In this document: one piece after another, positions 29,041 through 37,647 of the stretch
Layout of the letters: each line of letters starts with the position of its first letter
Position numbering within the stretch: the first letter of the stretch is position 1
Origin: Flavobacteriaceae bacterium
GTDB lineage: Bacteria; Bacteroidota; Bacteroidia; Flavobacteriales; Flavobacteriaceae
NCBI GenBank assembly: GCA_947457615.1
Contig: CANGWK010000008.1
Span: 18,114 to 82,113, forward strand
DNA: 64,000 nt
Reading direction: 5' to 3'
The notes under the pieces: generated by a model
Database searches by the model: none
What the model was told of the DNA's origin: nothing
The model's input: only the letters and a program-made list of their open reading frames with translations
Made by a program: the position numbers and the translations under genes

Positions 29041-29874
29041 TTAATTTAAATATTTTAATGAAACCCAATTATTTCGTTCTAATTTTTTAACAAAAGTTAA
29101 TCCTTTTTCGGTGCAAGAAGCATCAATAAAGGGGATGTCCTCACTGTAAAAACCGCTTAATAAAAGAATTCCGCCCTTATTTAAACAATCTACATAGGCT
29201 TGCATATCGTTTAATAAAATATTTCGGTTGATGTTAGCAATAATTAAATCATAATTTTTACCTTTTAACATTGCTGCTTCACCTTCATAAACTGTGATTT
29301 CATGACAGTCATTGCGTTCGGTATTTTCAATCGAATTTAAATAACACCAATTATCAATATCAATAGCATCAATAGGAGTGGCTCCTTTCATTTCGGCAAG
29401 AATTGCAAGAATTGCCGTTCCGCAGCCCATATCAAGAGTTTTCATTCCGTTCACATTGGTTTCTAACAAATGTTGAATCATCATGTGTGTAGTTTCATGA
29501 TGACCCGTTCCGAAACTCATTTTAGGCTCAATAACAATGTCAAATTCGGCTTTTGTTTTAGGATGAAATGGTGCTCTAACATGGCAGTTTCCTTCTACAT
29601 CAATCGGCTCAAAATTCTTTTCCCATTCTTCATTCCAATTTACTTGATCTATTTCTTCCACAGTATAAGATATTTCAAATTCTGAAGAGGTTAAAATATA
29701 AATGTCTTCCAATAAATTTTCAGTACAAAGGTCTTTTTGAATGTAAGCTACAATCCCTAAATCGGTTTCAATAAAACTTTCAAAAGGTTTTTCTCCCAAT
29801 TCAGCAATTAAAATTTCCGATCCAGATTCCTTGGGTGTAATGGTAAAATGATAGCCTAAATATATATTTGACAT
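29041..29874 (-). CDS. prmA: Ribosomal protein L11 methyltransferase
   Basis: PrmA trimethylates ribosomal protein L11 using SAM. The protein is 277 aa. The substrate-recognition N-terminal domain is followed by a Rossmann methyltransferase with FGTGHHETTHMM (about residue 120), DMGCGTAILAILA (motif I), AIDIDNWCY (motif II), and the catalytic-loop NINRNILL in place of NPP. It is probably cotranscribed with clpS. Confidence 0.93.
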   Translation of the reverse strand: MSNIYLGYHFTITPKESGSEILIAELGEKPFESFIETDLGIVAYIQKDLCTENLLEDIYILTSSEFEISYTVEEIDQVNWNEEWEKNFEPIDVEGNCHVRAPFHPKTKAEFDIVIEPKMSFGTGHHETTHMMIQHLLETNVNGMKTLDMGCGTAILAILAEMKGATPIDAIDIDNWCYLNSIENTERNDCHEITVYEGEAAMLKGKNYDLIIANINRNILLNDMQAYVDCLNKGGILLLSGFYSEDIPFIDASCTEKGLTFVKKLERNNWVSLKYLN

Positions 29875-30034
29875 TTATTATTTTTTTGCAAAGTTAAGAA
29901 TAGAAAATCAAATGTGAATGTAAATTAAACAACTAAGTTTTTGCTTAATTGCTTTTTTGGAATTCTAGTACTAATTTTAAATAATATAGTTAGTACTTAA
30001 GGAACACTTTTAGGTGTTTAAATATAGAAGTTAA

Positions 30035-30490
30035 TTATTCGTTGGCCTCTTTTAAAATAAAAAGCTCTAATTCTTTGGAAATTTGATAATTAGTTGTTGT
30101 TAACTTTTCTAAAATAGGCTTAATTGCAGTAATAATTCCATTTAGTTTTGCATTAATTAGTATTTCAAGAATTCCGATAAAAGGTAAATTAAATTTTTGA
30201 GCTACAATAATGACATTAGGTTTTTCAATAATTAAAGTACAATTGCTACTTTGTAAAGCTAAAGCTATGGCGCTAGATTCTTCTTTTGCTAGTTTAAGTT
30301 CTATTATACTTTGTCGAATTGAATCCGTTATAGTTTCAACAATAATCCAACTAGGTATTTCTCCTGTGAATTTATTTAATATTTCACTTGTAGTATAAAC
30401 TTGACCATATAGTTTATATAGTATATCTAATTCACCAATCTCAGATAAAATAGGTAAACAATTAGAATCAGAAATGATTATTTTACGCAT
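30035..30490 (-). CDS. DUF3368 (PIN-like) orphan protein
   Basis: This 151-aa protein of the DUF3368 family has a PIN-like nuclease fold often found as the toxin of a toxin-antitoxin pair. IISDSNCLPILSEIGELDIL matches the first acidic strand. LAKEESSAIALALQ stands where the family has GEASAIALA. The third acidic site, usually a DD or DE at the end of a strand (LLIDD), is here LIIEKPNVI, so metal binding may be weakened. No antitoxin ORF is present in the flanking 150 bp on either side, so it is an orphan, possibly a decaying toxin. Confidence 0.75.
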   Translation of the reverse strand: MRKIIISDSNCLPILSEIGELDILYKLYGQVYTTSEILNKFTGEIPSWIIVETITDSIRQSIIELKLAKEESSAIALALQSSNCTLIIEKPNVIIVAQKFNLPFIGILEILINAKLNGIITAIKPILEKLTTTNYQISKELELFILKEANE

Positions 30491-30648
30491 CTTCTATTTA
30501 ATAAATGTTAAAATTAAGTAAATTTCTAAACATTTAGCAATAGTAGTTTAATATTTTTTATTAAAACATCAACAAGAGTTAATTTTTAAAAAATCAGAAT
30601 ATTCTTAAGAAAATGTTAAGATAAATCCTTTCCTTCCAAGAAAAAGCA

Positions 30649-31668
30649 TTATTTAGATAATCGATGTAAAGTATAAGTCATTGATGCTAATAATAGGAAC
30701 GCCATAGCTTGGTGCATAACACCCATCCATAACGGAACGCTATACAACAAAGTTAAAACTCCCAGAGTGAATTGTAAAAATACAAGCACTACCAAAGCAT
30801 TCAATCCGTTTTTTTGTTCTTTAGAAAGTGAATATTTTTTACTTTTGAAAAATAAAAATAAAATCAATCCTACAACTACATAAGCAATAGTTCTATGAAC
30901 AAATTGAACCCCACTTTTACCTTCTGTAAATCGCAATAACCAAGAATCTCTTTCTAATAAAATACTATCATGAAAAAATTGTCCATCACTCATTAAAGGC
31001 CAATGGTTATGAATAAATCCTGCATCTAAACCAGCAACGAACCCTCCATAAATTATTTGTAAAAGCAAAAAAGCTAAAGTTATTCGAGCTATTTTTTTTA
31101 ATGGAATTAGTACTTCTCGTTTTGCTGGATATATTAAATCTAATGCCACCCAAAGAGTATAAGCAAATGTAATAAAGGCAAAAGTTAAGTGTAATGAAAG
31201 TCGAAAATGACTTACGTCTGGATTATTTACCAAACCACTTTTCACCATAAACCATCCTAGAAATCCTTGAAAAGTACCCATCCCTAAGAGAATAGAACAT
31301 TTTTTTAGGGTTTCAGCGTCCAATTTTTTCTTTATCAAAAAATATAAAAACGGAACAATAAATACAAACCCAAGAAATCTGCCAATAAATCGGTGAAACC
31401 ATTCCCAAAAATAGATGAATTTATAATCAGAAAGTTGAAAGTTATTGTGAACGTTGATTAATTTATATTCTGGAAATTGTTTGTAAGCTTCAAATTCTTT
31501 TTGCCAAGCAGCTTCAGTAAATGGGGGGAAGGTATCCGTAACCAAATGCCAATCGGTCATGGAAAGTCCCGAGTTAGTTAATCGTGTAATACCACCAACA
31601 ACAACCATTACAAATACAAAAAAACAGCCAAACAACAGCCAAATTATTACAGATTTATTTTGTTTCAT
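30649..31668 (-). CDS. ctaA: Heme A synthase, COX15/CtaA family
   Basis: This integral membrane enzyme oxidises the C8 methyl group of heme O to make heme A for cytochrome oxidase. The protein is 339 aa with eight predicted helices. The conserved heme-ligand histidines are in HRFIGRFLGF, HFRLSLHLTFAF, HRTIAYVVVG and HQAMAFLLLA. GGITRLTNSGLSMTDWH and HNHWPLMSDGQFFHDSIL are typical of the long alpha-proteobacterial/Bacteroidota form. The start codon is 7 bp after the end of a decayed toxin gene, so transcription may come through the toxin-antitoxin operon. Confidence 0.92.
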   Translation of the reverse strand: MKQNKSVIIWLLFGCFFVFVMVVVGGITRLTNSGLSMTDWHLVTDTFPPFTEAAWQKEFEAYKQFPEYKLINVHNNFQLSDYKFIYFWEWFHRFIGRFLGFVFIVPFLYFLIKKKLDAETLKKCSILLGMGTFQGFLGWFMVKSGLVNNPDVSHFRLSLHLTFAFITFAYTLWVALDLIYPAKREVLIPLKKIARITLAFLLLQIIYGGFVAGLDAGFIHNHWPLMSDGQFFHDSILLERDSWLLRFTEGKSGVQFVHRTIAYVVVGLILFLFFKSKKYSLSKEQKNGLNALVVLVFLQFTLGVLTLLYSVPLWMGVMHQAMAFLLLASMTYTLHRLSK

Positions 31669-31674
31669 TTTTAT

Positions 31675-31968
31675 TTAATTGGTATATTTTGGGGAATTTT
31701 GTCTTGTGTCCCAGATATCTAGAACAACAATTTCGGTATTAGTTGCTTTATAAAATATTTCAAAATGACTTATAATGATATATTTTACATCTTCATTTTT
31801 TGTTGCCAAACCAAATTTAGGTAGTTTAATAGCTGTTTTTAAATTTTCATTAAAAAGTAAATTTAATTTATTACTGTAAACTTTTGATTTATTGCGATTA
31901 TTCCAATAATCAAATATATTTTTTCTTGAATTCCTTGCTTCTACTTACCAAATTAATCTTCTAGCCAT
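31675..31968 (-). pseudogene. RelE/ParE-family toxin, interrupted by a stop codon
   Basis: The ATG at 31968 overlaps the end of the antitoxin gene and opens MARRLIW. The next codon is TAA (31945-31947 on the plus strand), and the same frame then runs uninterrupted for 89 codons. The downstream part is a typical ParE/RelE toxin body: NIFDYWNNRNKSKVYSNKLN, then IKLPKFGL, and the end EIVVLDIWDTRQNSPK. A single TCA-to-TAA change would explain the break. No ATG, GTG or TTG start lies in the remaining frame, so an active toxin is unlikely. Confidence 0.85.
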
Positions 31969-32231
31969 GCTTGGATTTCTTTTTGAGCTTCTTCGTCAGA
32001 AATGCATTCCCCGTTTTCATATTGCCGTAATGCTTTATCTATTTTTGCTTGTTGCCATTCATTAAAAACATAAACTTTTTCAGTTTTAGCGTAAGCATTT
32101 TGGGGTTCGTTTACTTCATGAATTGTCTGCTTAGAATTGTTTAAAACAGCTTCAATTTTCATCAAAATAGCTAAATCATTTGTAGTCATGATTTTTCTAA
32201 TCAATTCTAATTTTAGTTCAGCTACACTCAT
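31953..32231 (-). CDS. Antitoxin of a RelE/ParE-type pair
   Basis: This 92-aa protein has the form of Bacteroidota antitoxins partnered with RelE/ParE toxins. A helical N-terminal half (SVAELKLELIRKIMTTNDLAIL) is followed by a charged toxin-wrapping tail (KIDKALRQYENGECISDEEAQKEIQAWLED). Its stop codon lies inside the beginning of the toxin reading frame (16-bp overlap), as expected for translational coupling. Because the toxin is broken, this gene may survive as an autoregulator or as the leader of ctaA transcription. Confidence 0.82.
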   Translation of the reverse strand: MSVAELKLELIRKIMTTNDLAILMKIEAVLNNSKQTIHEVNEPQNAYAKTEKVYVFNEWQQAKIDKALRQYENGECISDEEAQKEIQAWLED

Positions 32232-32287
32232 ACTCTAAATTTTTTATAAAATTATATTTTTTTTTATTTAGAAGAAAAAAACAATAG

Positions 32288-33703
32288 TTAAACTTTCTTT
32301 AATCCTAATTTGTCAGCGCGTTTCAAAACGAAATCATAAGCCGCTTGGTATTCATTCGGAATTTTGCCATCCAAAATTGCTTCTTTTACTGCTTCTTTAA
32401 GCATTCCAATTTCACGCGAGGGCTTTAAATTAAAAAGTTTCATAATTTCTTCTCCAGTTATTGGAGGTTGAAATTGGCGAACATGATCGCGTTCTTCTAC
32501 TTCGATAATTTTCTTACGTACAATATCAAAATTATTATGGTATTTTTTAAATTTTGTAGGATTTTTGGTGGTAATGTCGGCCTCGCATAAAGTCATTAAA
32601 TCATCTACATCTTCACCTGCATCAAACACTAAACGACGCACTGCCGAATCGGTAACAATATCTTGAGCCAATACAATAGGTCTTGAACTCATCATTACCA
32701 TTTTTTGTACAAATTTTAATTTGTTGTTCAATGGCATGTGCAACCTTTCAAATATTTTCTTTACCATTTTGCCTCCTAAAAATTCATGTCCGTGAAAGGT
32801 CCATCCTTGTTTTTTAGAGAATTTTTTGGTTGGCGCTTTTCCAATATCGTGCAGTAAAGCTGACCACCGCAACCAAACATCTTCTGTATTTGGGCATATA
32901 TTATCTACGACTTCAAGAGTGTGGTAAAAATTGTTTTTGTGGGTATGTCCTTCTATTTCCTCAACATTGTTTAACGCAGTTAATTCAGGTAAAATAATAT
33001 CTAAAAGACCAGTTTTATACAAATGTAAAAAACCGATTGATGGTTTATCCGTCGATAGAATTTTATTCAATTCCTCTACAATTCTTTCTCCAGAAATAAT
33101 ATTAATACGCTCATTATTTCGTTCAATAGCTATTAAAGATTCTGTTTCAATATCAAAATCTAATTGTGTTGCAAATCGAATTCCTCTCAACATTCGTAAA
33201 GGATCATCGGAATAGGTAATATCAGGATTTAGTGGAGTTCGTAAAAGTTTATTTTCTAAATCTTCCACACCATTAAAAGGATCTACTAAATCTCCGTAAT
33301 TGTTAATATTTAAAGATAATGCCAATGCATTTATGGTGAAATCTCTTCGGTTTTGGTCGTCTTCTAATGTTCCATTTTCTACAATTGGATTGCGACTATC
33401 TTGGTTGTAACTTTCTTTTCGTGCTCCCACAAATTCGATATCAATTTCTTTGTAACGTAACATTGCCGTTCCATAATTCTTAAAAACCTGAACTTTTGGT
33501 TTGTTTGGAAGCAATTCGGATACCTTTAAAGCTAAATCAATTCCAGATCCAATTACTACTATATCAATATCTTTTTTGAAATCACGTTGCAATAAAAAAT
33601 CACGAACAAATCCGCCAATAACATAACTATCCATGTTTAGTTCTTGACTTGCTTGTGCAATGGTATTAAAAATTGGGTTTTTTAGTGCTTCAGAGTAGTT
33701 CAT
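32288..33703 (-). CDS. cca: CCA tRNA nucleotidyltransferase with HD domain
   Basis: This 471-aa enzyme adds or repairs the 3' CCA end of tRNAs. The class II nucleotidyltransferase head carries GGFVRDFLL and the metal motif DIDIVV. The neck/body domain follows (RRDFTINALALSL, DPLRMLRGIRFATQLDF, ERIVEELNKIL). A C-terminal HD phosphohydrolase domain is present (LLHDIGKAPTKKF, GHEFLGGKM). The start at 33703 is only 5 bp from a 20-bp inverted-repeat copy at 33709-33728, which occupies the usual leader. Confidence 0.92.
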   Translation of the reverse strand: MNYSEALKNPIFNTIAQASQELNMDSYVIGGFVRDFLLQRDFKKDIDIVVIGSGIDLALKVSELLPNKPKVQVFKNYGTAMLRYKEIDIEFVGARKESYNQDSRNPIVENGTLEDDQNRRDFTINALALSLNINNYGDLVDPFNGVEDLENKLLRTPLNPDITYSDDPLRMLRGIRFATQLDFDIETESLIAIERNNERINIISGERIVEELNKILSTDKPSIGFLHLYKTGLLDIILPELTALNNVEEIEGHTHKNNFYHTLEVVDNICPNTEDVWLRWSALLHDIGKAPTKKFSKKQGWTFHGHEFLGGKMVKKIFERLHMPLNNKLKFVQKMVMMSSRPIVLAQDIVTDSAVRRLVFDAGEDVDDLMTLCEADITTKNPTKFKKYHNNFDIVRKKIIEVEERDHVRQFQPPITGEEIMKLFNLKPSREIGMLKEAVKEAILDGKIPNEYQAAYDFVLKRADKLGLKKV

Positions 33704-33708
33704 AGTTA

Positions 33709-33728
33709 TTACCGCAAATTCGCAAATT
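33709..33728. repeat. Left copy of a perfect 20-bp inverted repeat
   Basis: TTACCGCAAATTCGCAAATT is the exact reverse complement of 34126-34145. Both copies flank the GxxExxY gene and are followed inward by T/A tracts. Each copy also contains the internal direct repeat CGCAAATT-CGCAAATT. Confidence 0.9.
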
Positions 33729-33735
33729 ATTTTTT

Positions 33736-34110
33736 TTAGTCAATTACACTTTTGTATTCTAATGATATTAAATTAAAATTTGCAAGAATAGCTAATTTTT
33801 TTTCGGATACTTTTAGATAATTTAAACATTGGTTGTAATGACTATTATTAAAGCAATCTACGGTTTTTATTTCTAGAATAATATTTTCATAAACAACAAA
33901 GTCTGCGTAAAATTTATGTTTTAATAGTGTGTTTTTATAATTTACTGAAAATTCTTTTTCTCTTTCATATGGAATTTTTAATTCATTGAATTCAAATTCA
34001 ATAGCATCTTTATAAACAATTTCAGAAAATCCTTTTCCAAGATTTTTGTGAACTTCAAAAAGCACTCCTACAATAATGTAACTTTCCTCTTTGAATAAAT
34101 AATCTTCCAT
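33736..34110 (-). CDS. GxxExxY protein
   Basis: This 124-aa protein belongs to the GxxExxY family of unknown function. The name motif is present as GFSEIVY near residue 25. A PD-(D/E)XK-like nuclease core is visible: DFVVYENIILEIKTV gives the D-x(n)-E-x-K pattern. Related proteins are common and patchily distributed in Bacteroidota. The gene is framed by perfect 20-bp inverted repeats and exactly fills the space between the Sua5 and CCA genes. This suggests it arrived as a small mobile unit. Confidence 0.88.
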   Translation of the reverse strand: MEDYLFKEESYIIVGVLFEVHKNLGKGFSEIVYKDAIEFEFNELKIPYEREKEFSVNYKNTLLKHKFYADFVVYENIILEIKTVDCFNNSHYNQCLNYLKVSEKKLAILANFNLISLEYKSVID

Positions 34111-34125
34111 AATATATTAAAAAAA

Positions 34126-34145
34126 AATTTGCGAATTTGCGGTAA
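34126..34145. repeat. Right copy of the perfect 20-bp inverted repeat
   Basis: AATTTGCGAATTTGCGGTAA is the exact reverse complement of the copy at 33709-33728, 397 bp away. It lies 15 bp upstream of the GxxExxY start codon and 3 bp from the stop of the Sua5-type gene. No clear target-site duplication is visible outside the pair. Confidence 0.9.
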
Positions 34146-34148
34146 ATA

Positions 34149-34742
34149 TCACTTTCTAATAATCTTAACCTGGTTATCTAGAGAAAGTTTAATAATTGTA
34201 GAAGGATTTTTGCAAACTTTATAATGATGCAAATTTACAACATAGTCTACACCTTTTATTATTTCGGGACTAATTTCTTTGAAAGTTTTAGGAGTTATCA
34301 TTCCTGAAATATTTGCAGAAGTAGAAACTAACGGTCTTTTCATGCGTTCCATTAATTTGTAACAAAAAGGTTCTTTTACAATTCTAACGCCAAGGGTTTT
34401 GTCTTCTGCTATTAAATTGGCAGCAACATTTCTTGGGTTATCCAATATTAAAGTTGTTGCTTTTTGTTTTTCCAATTCGGTGTCACTCGGGTTAGATAAT
34501 TCCCATATTTCCCAGGCTAGATCAGGAATTGCCGAAAAAACATTGTACATCATTTTGTCGCCATTCATGAGTACAATCATACTTTTAGAATCTTCACGTT
34601 TTTTTAAAGCATATATTTTTGCAACAGCCTCTTCATTAGTAGCGTCGCAACCTATTCCCCAAACAGTATCTGTGGGGTAAAGGATAATTCCGCCATTTTT
34701 TATGACTTCATAAGCGTTGTGAACTTCGGTATTGATATCCAT
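34149..34742 (-). CDS. L-threonylcarbamoyladenylate synthase (Sua5/YciO/YrdC)
   Basis: The enzyme makes threonylcarbamoyl-AMP for the t6A37 modification of ANN-decoding tRNAs. The protein is 197 aa, the short YrdC/TsaC-like form without a Sua5 C-terminal domain. Typical motifs are YPTDTVWGIGCDAT, IYALKKREDSKSMIVL (the KxR phosphate site), and PLVSTSANISG. YciO-type paralogs look similar, so the assignment to the essential synthase is likely but not certain. The stop of the upstream methyltransferase is 1 bp away, implying cotranscription. Confidence 0.87.
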   Translation of the reverse strand: MDINTEVHNAYEVIKNGGIILYPTDTVWGIGCDATNEEAVAKIYALKKREDSKSMIVLMNGDKMMYNVFSAIPDLAWEIWELSNPSDTELEKQKATTLILDNPRNVAANLIAEDKTLGVRIVKEPFCYKLMERMKRPLVSTSANISGMITPKTFKEISPEIIKGVDYVVNLHHYKVCKNPSTIIKLSLDNQVKIIRK

Positions 34743-34743
34743 A

Positions 34744-35493
34744 TTATTTTTTGCTACAGACTAACATTTGATATCCCTCTTTTATTTTGTCAATATCACA
34801 TTGTTGTGTATATTTTTCAAATTCAATTTTGTGGTATTTATCTTTTTTCTTTTGAAATAATTTACCGAAAAAAGTTTTTTTCTTTTTAAATTCTATATTC
34901 TGCAAATAAATTGCTTCAATATTAAAATATTTTTCGATCAATTTATGGAAATCATCAAAACTCCATTCAATTACATGGTAAGGATTTTTAGAGTTTGTAT
35001 GCGTTTGTTTAACAATAGGAGTAGAAACAAAGAAAGATCCGTCTTCTTTTAAAGATTTGGACATGTTAAATAAAAATTGCTCATATTTTGGTAAATGTTC
35101 AATTGTTTCAAAACTTACTATAAAATCAAATTCTTCTTCTTTAATAAATTCTTGAGCGTCTCCAACTGATCTTACTATATTTGGTTCTCCAAATCTATGA
35201 TTTCCATAACGAATGGAATCTTCGTTTAAATCAATTCCTTCTACATGTTTGGCATTTCCTTCCTTTGCAATTAAATAACTTCCGTAGCCACAGCCACAAG
35301 CAATATCTAATACTCGTTTATCTTTAGCTATTTCTTTAACAAAATTATATCTATCAAGGTGTTCTTTCTCTGTTATATCATGCATGTAGGAATAAACCCA
35401 TCTTTCTGCTTCGTCTCTAAAATAGATATCTGCTAAAGCTTTATTCTCAAATTTCAGGCAAAATAACTCTTCTTGTATTAGTTCGTTTGTCAT
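34744..35493 (-). CDS. Class I SAM-dependent methyltransferase
   Basis: This 249-aa enzyme has SAM-binding motif I VLDIACGCGYGSYLIA (about residue 61), an acidic motif II (HVEGIDLNED), and FDFIVSFETIEHLPKYEQFL typical of small-molecule or sugar methyltransferases. It is cytoplasmic with no signal. Its place 7 bp downstream of a glycosyltransferase gene suggests that it methylates a surface glycan or a nucleotide sugar. The exact acceptor is unknown. Confidence 0.82.
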   Translation of the reverse strand: MTNELIQEELFCLKFENKALADIYFRDEAERWVYSYMHDITEKEHLDRYNFVKEIAKDKRVLDIACGCGYGSYLIAKEGNAKHVEGIDLNEDSIRYGNHRFGEPNIVRSVGDAQEFIKEEEFDFIVSFETIEHLPKYEQFLFNMSKSLKEDGSFFVSTPIVKQTHTNSKNPYHVIEWSFDDFHKLIEKYFNIEAIYLQNIEFKKKKTFFGKLFQKKKDKYHKIEFEKYTQQCDIDKIKEGYQMLVCSKK

Positions 35494-35500
35494 GGTTTTT

Positions 35501-37543
35501 TTAAATATTTATTTGTAAAATTATTTTTTTTAAATGTTCTTTTGAAAATGGTTTAAGGCTATCTTCCGAGTTTTTTTGTAAATTTAGCCATAATTCTTTG
35601 TCCGAATATAAAGAAATTATTGATTTTGCAAAATCTTCACTTCTATCATTTATTAAGGCATTTTTATAATTAGTCAAATTCATTCCTTCTGCACCAATTG
35701 AAGTAGTTACTACGGGTAAATAATATTCAAATGCTTGACCAATTTTTCCTTTTACTCCAGCTCCATATCGAAGAGGGGCTACCATTAATTTATTGGAAAT
35801 AAAGTAATCTTCAATATCAGGAACATAGCCTCTGAAAATAAATCTTGAATCTTTAATATCAATAACTTGGTCAATTATATTGCCTATAATATTTACATTC
35901 AAATTAGGTATTTCATTCCATACAAGAGGCATTATTTCATTATATAAAAAACGAACGGCATCTATATTTGGTGTGTGAGTTGAACCTATAAAAATAATAT
36001 CTTTTCTTTTTTCAAAATCCAAAGTTTTATTAATATCAATTTTCGGATAATGAATGTTAGAAATTATTTTGAGTTTACTTTCTTCGCAAAACTGCTTCAT
36101 ATAATTTTCTTCAAAACCTGAAATGGCAATTACATAATCAGCTAATTTAGCAGCTTGAGTTTCTATTTTTTTATATTTCAAATATTTTTTTCTTAACGAA
36201 GCTCTTTTTGATTCTACTTCAATTGATCGCTGAATTCGTAAATGATGAATGTCAACCATATCGTAAACTAACTTAGCATTTTGACAATATTTTTTTGCAA
36301 CTTTATAATATTTCATAAAAACATCGGGACTATAAAACCATACGATGGAAGGATTTAGTTTTTGTTTTTCTAAATATTTTTCAATACTTGTATATTTTTT
36401 ATGTTCATAAAAAACATTTACACCCTTTCTTTGAAAATATTCAATATATTTATTTTCAAAATAGGTGAATTTCACAATAAGTGAGACATGAAATCCAATC
36501 TCAACATAAGCATCAATGATTTCTTTTAATCGGTTTGAACCGGAATCTTTATCATATTCTGGAATCATTAATGCAAAAAATACAATAGATTTATTGTCGT
36601 AAATCTCTTGAATTCTATCAGGGATAGATGTTGATTTAATTTTATTTAATTGTATACCCCATTTGTCTTTGAATTTAATTAAATTAGATTTAAAAAGTTC
36701 TTCTTTCTTTTTTAATTTATTTTCATCTGTATTTTTCTTGGAGTTATAAGTCACGCCATTATAATGTAAAACCTTAGAAAAAGGGGTGAAGTAAACATCT
36801 TTGTTCTGAATGTGTTTTAGTTGAAAACAAAAATCAGTTTCTTCAAAATAGGCAGGGACAAATTGTTCGTCTAACAAATTTAAATTACCGCTATCATCTA
36901 TTTTTTTAAACAATAAACTACAACCTGAACAATAATCTACTTTATAGATATAATTAACTTCTGGATAGAAAGGTAATTTTTTTCTAACAATTTGATTTAT
37001 GTCACAATCCTTCATGAATAGGCTTCCTGCTTCTTGTAAACTTCCGTCAGCATTGGTTAGCATTGAACCTACAGCACCAACATTTTTAAAATTTTCAAAC
37101 ACAAAAAATAGTTCTTCAAGAAAATTATTCTGAACTTCTGTATCATTATTTAATAAGTAAACATAATCACCTTTTGCTGCTTTAATTCCTTTATTAATAT
37201 TTCTTAAAAAACCTAAATTTTCTTCATTCTTCAATATTTTTATTCCATTTATATAGGATAAATCAACATCTTCTGAACTATTATCATCAATTAAAATTAT
37301 TTCGTAAGGATACTTATCTGTTAAGTTATTATGTAAAAAATTTAAGCAATTTCTAGTATAATCTACTTCATTATAAAAAGGAATTAGGATAGTAACAAAA
37401 GGTTTTTCAGATGAATTGAAATTAATTCCCTTTTTTTCAATTGTTGAAATTTGTTTAATAATTGGTTTATTATAAACATTTTCAAGAGTGCTAACCTTAT
37501 CTATACGTCTTTTGTAATATCGAATTGTTCTACTAATTCCCAT
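35501..37543 (-). CDS. Two-domain glycosyltransferase (GT2 + GT4-like fusion)
   Basis: This 680-aa protein holds two glycosyltransferases. Residues about 40-300 form a GT2 domain (TILIPFYNEVDYTRNCL, LIDDNSSED, VYLLNNDTEVQ as the DxD region). Residues about 318-680 form a GT-B, GT4-like domain (IPEYDKDSGSNRLKEI, FIGSTHTPNIDAVRFLYNEI, then GYVPDIEDYF and APLRYGAGVKGKIGQAFEYY). The C-terminal half is closely related to the whole of the next upstream gene. Bifunctional transferases like this add two sugars in sequence, probably to LOS or O-antigen. Confidence 0.85.
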   Translation of the reverse strand: MGISRTIRYYKRRIDKVSTLENVYNKPIIKQISTIEKKGINFNSSEKPFVTILIPFYNEVDYTRNCLNFLHNNLTDKYPYEIILIDDNSSEDVDLSYINGIKILKNEENLGFLRNINKGIKAAKGDYVYLLNNDTEVQNNFLEELFFVFENFKNVGAVGSMLTNADGSLQEAGSLFMKDCDINQIVRKKLPFYPEVNYIYKVDYCSGCSLLFKKIDDSGNLNLLDEQFVPAYFEETDFCFQLKHIQNKDVYFTPFSKVLHYNGVTYNSKKNTDENKLKKKEELFKSNLIKFKDKWGIQLNKIKSTSIPDRIQEIYDNKSIVFFALMIPEYDKDSGSNRLKEIIDAYVEIGFHVSLIVKFTYFENKYIEYFQRKGVNVFYEHKKYTSIEKYLEKQKLNPSIVWFYSPDVFMKYYKVAKKYCQNAKLVYDMVDIHHLRIQRSIEVESKRASLRKKYLKYKKIETQAAKLADYVIAISGFEENYMKQFCEESKLKIISNIHYPKIDINKTLDFEKRKDIIFIGSTHTPNIDAVRFLYNEIMPLVWNEIPNLNVNIIGNIIDQVIDIKDSRFIFRGYVPDIEDYFISNKLMVAPLRYGAGVKGKIGQAFEYYLPVVTTSIGAEGMNLTNYKNALINDRSEDFAKSIISLYSDKELWLNLQKNSEDSLKPFSKEHLKKIILQINI

Positions 37544-37647
37544 TTTTAATCTTATTTTATTATTTTTTTTAATCTCAATATTTTATTTAATGGTTCTATA
37601 GCCATAAGTGCATGAAATATTAGAGAATATACAGTCTACTTAAGTTA

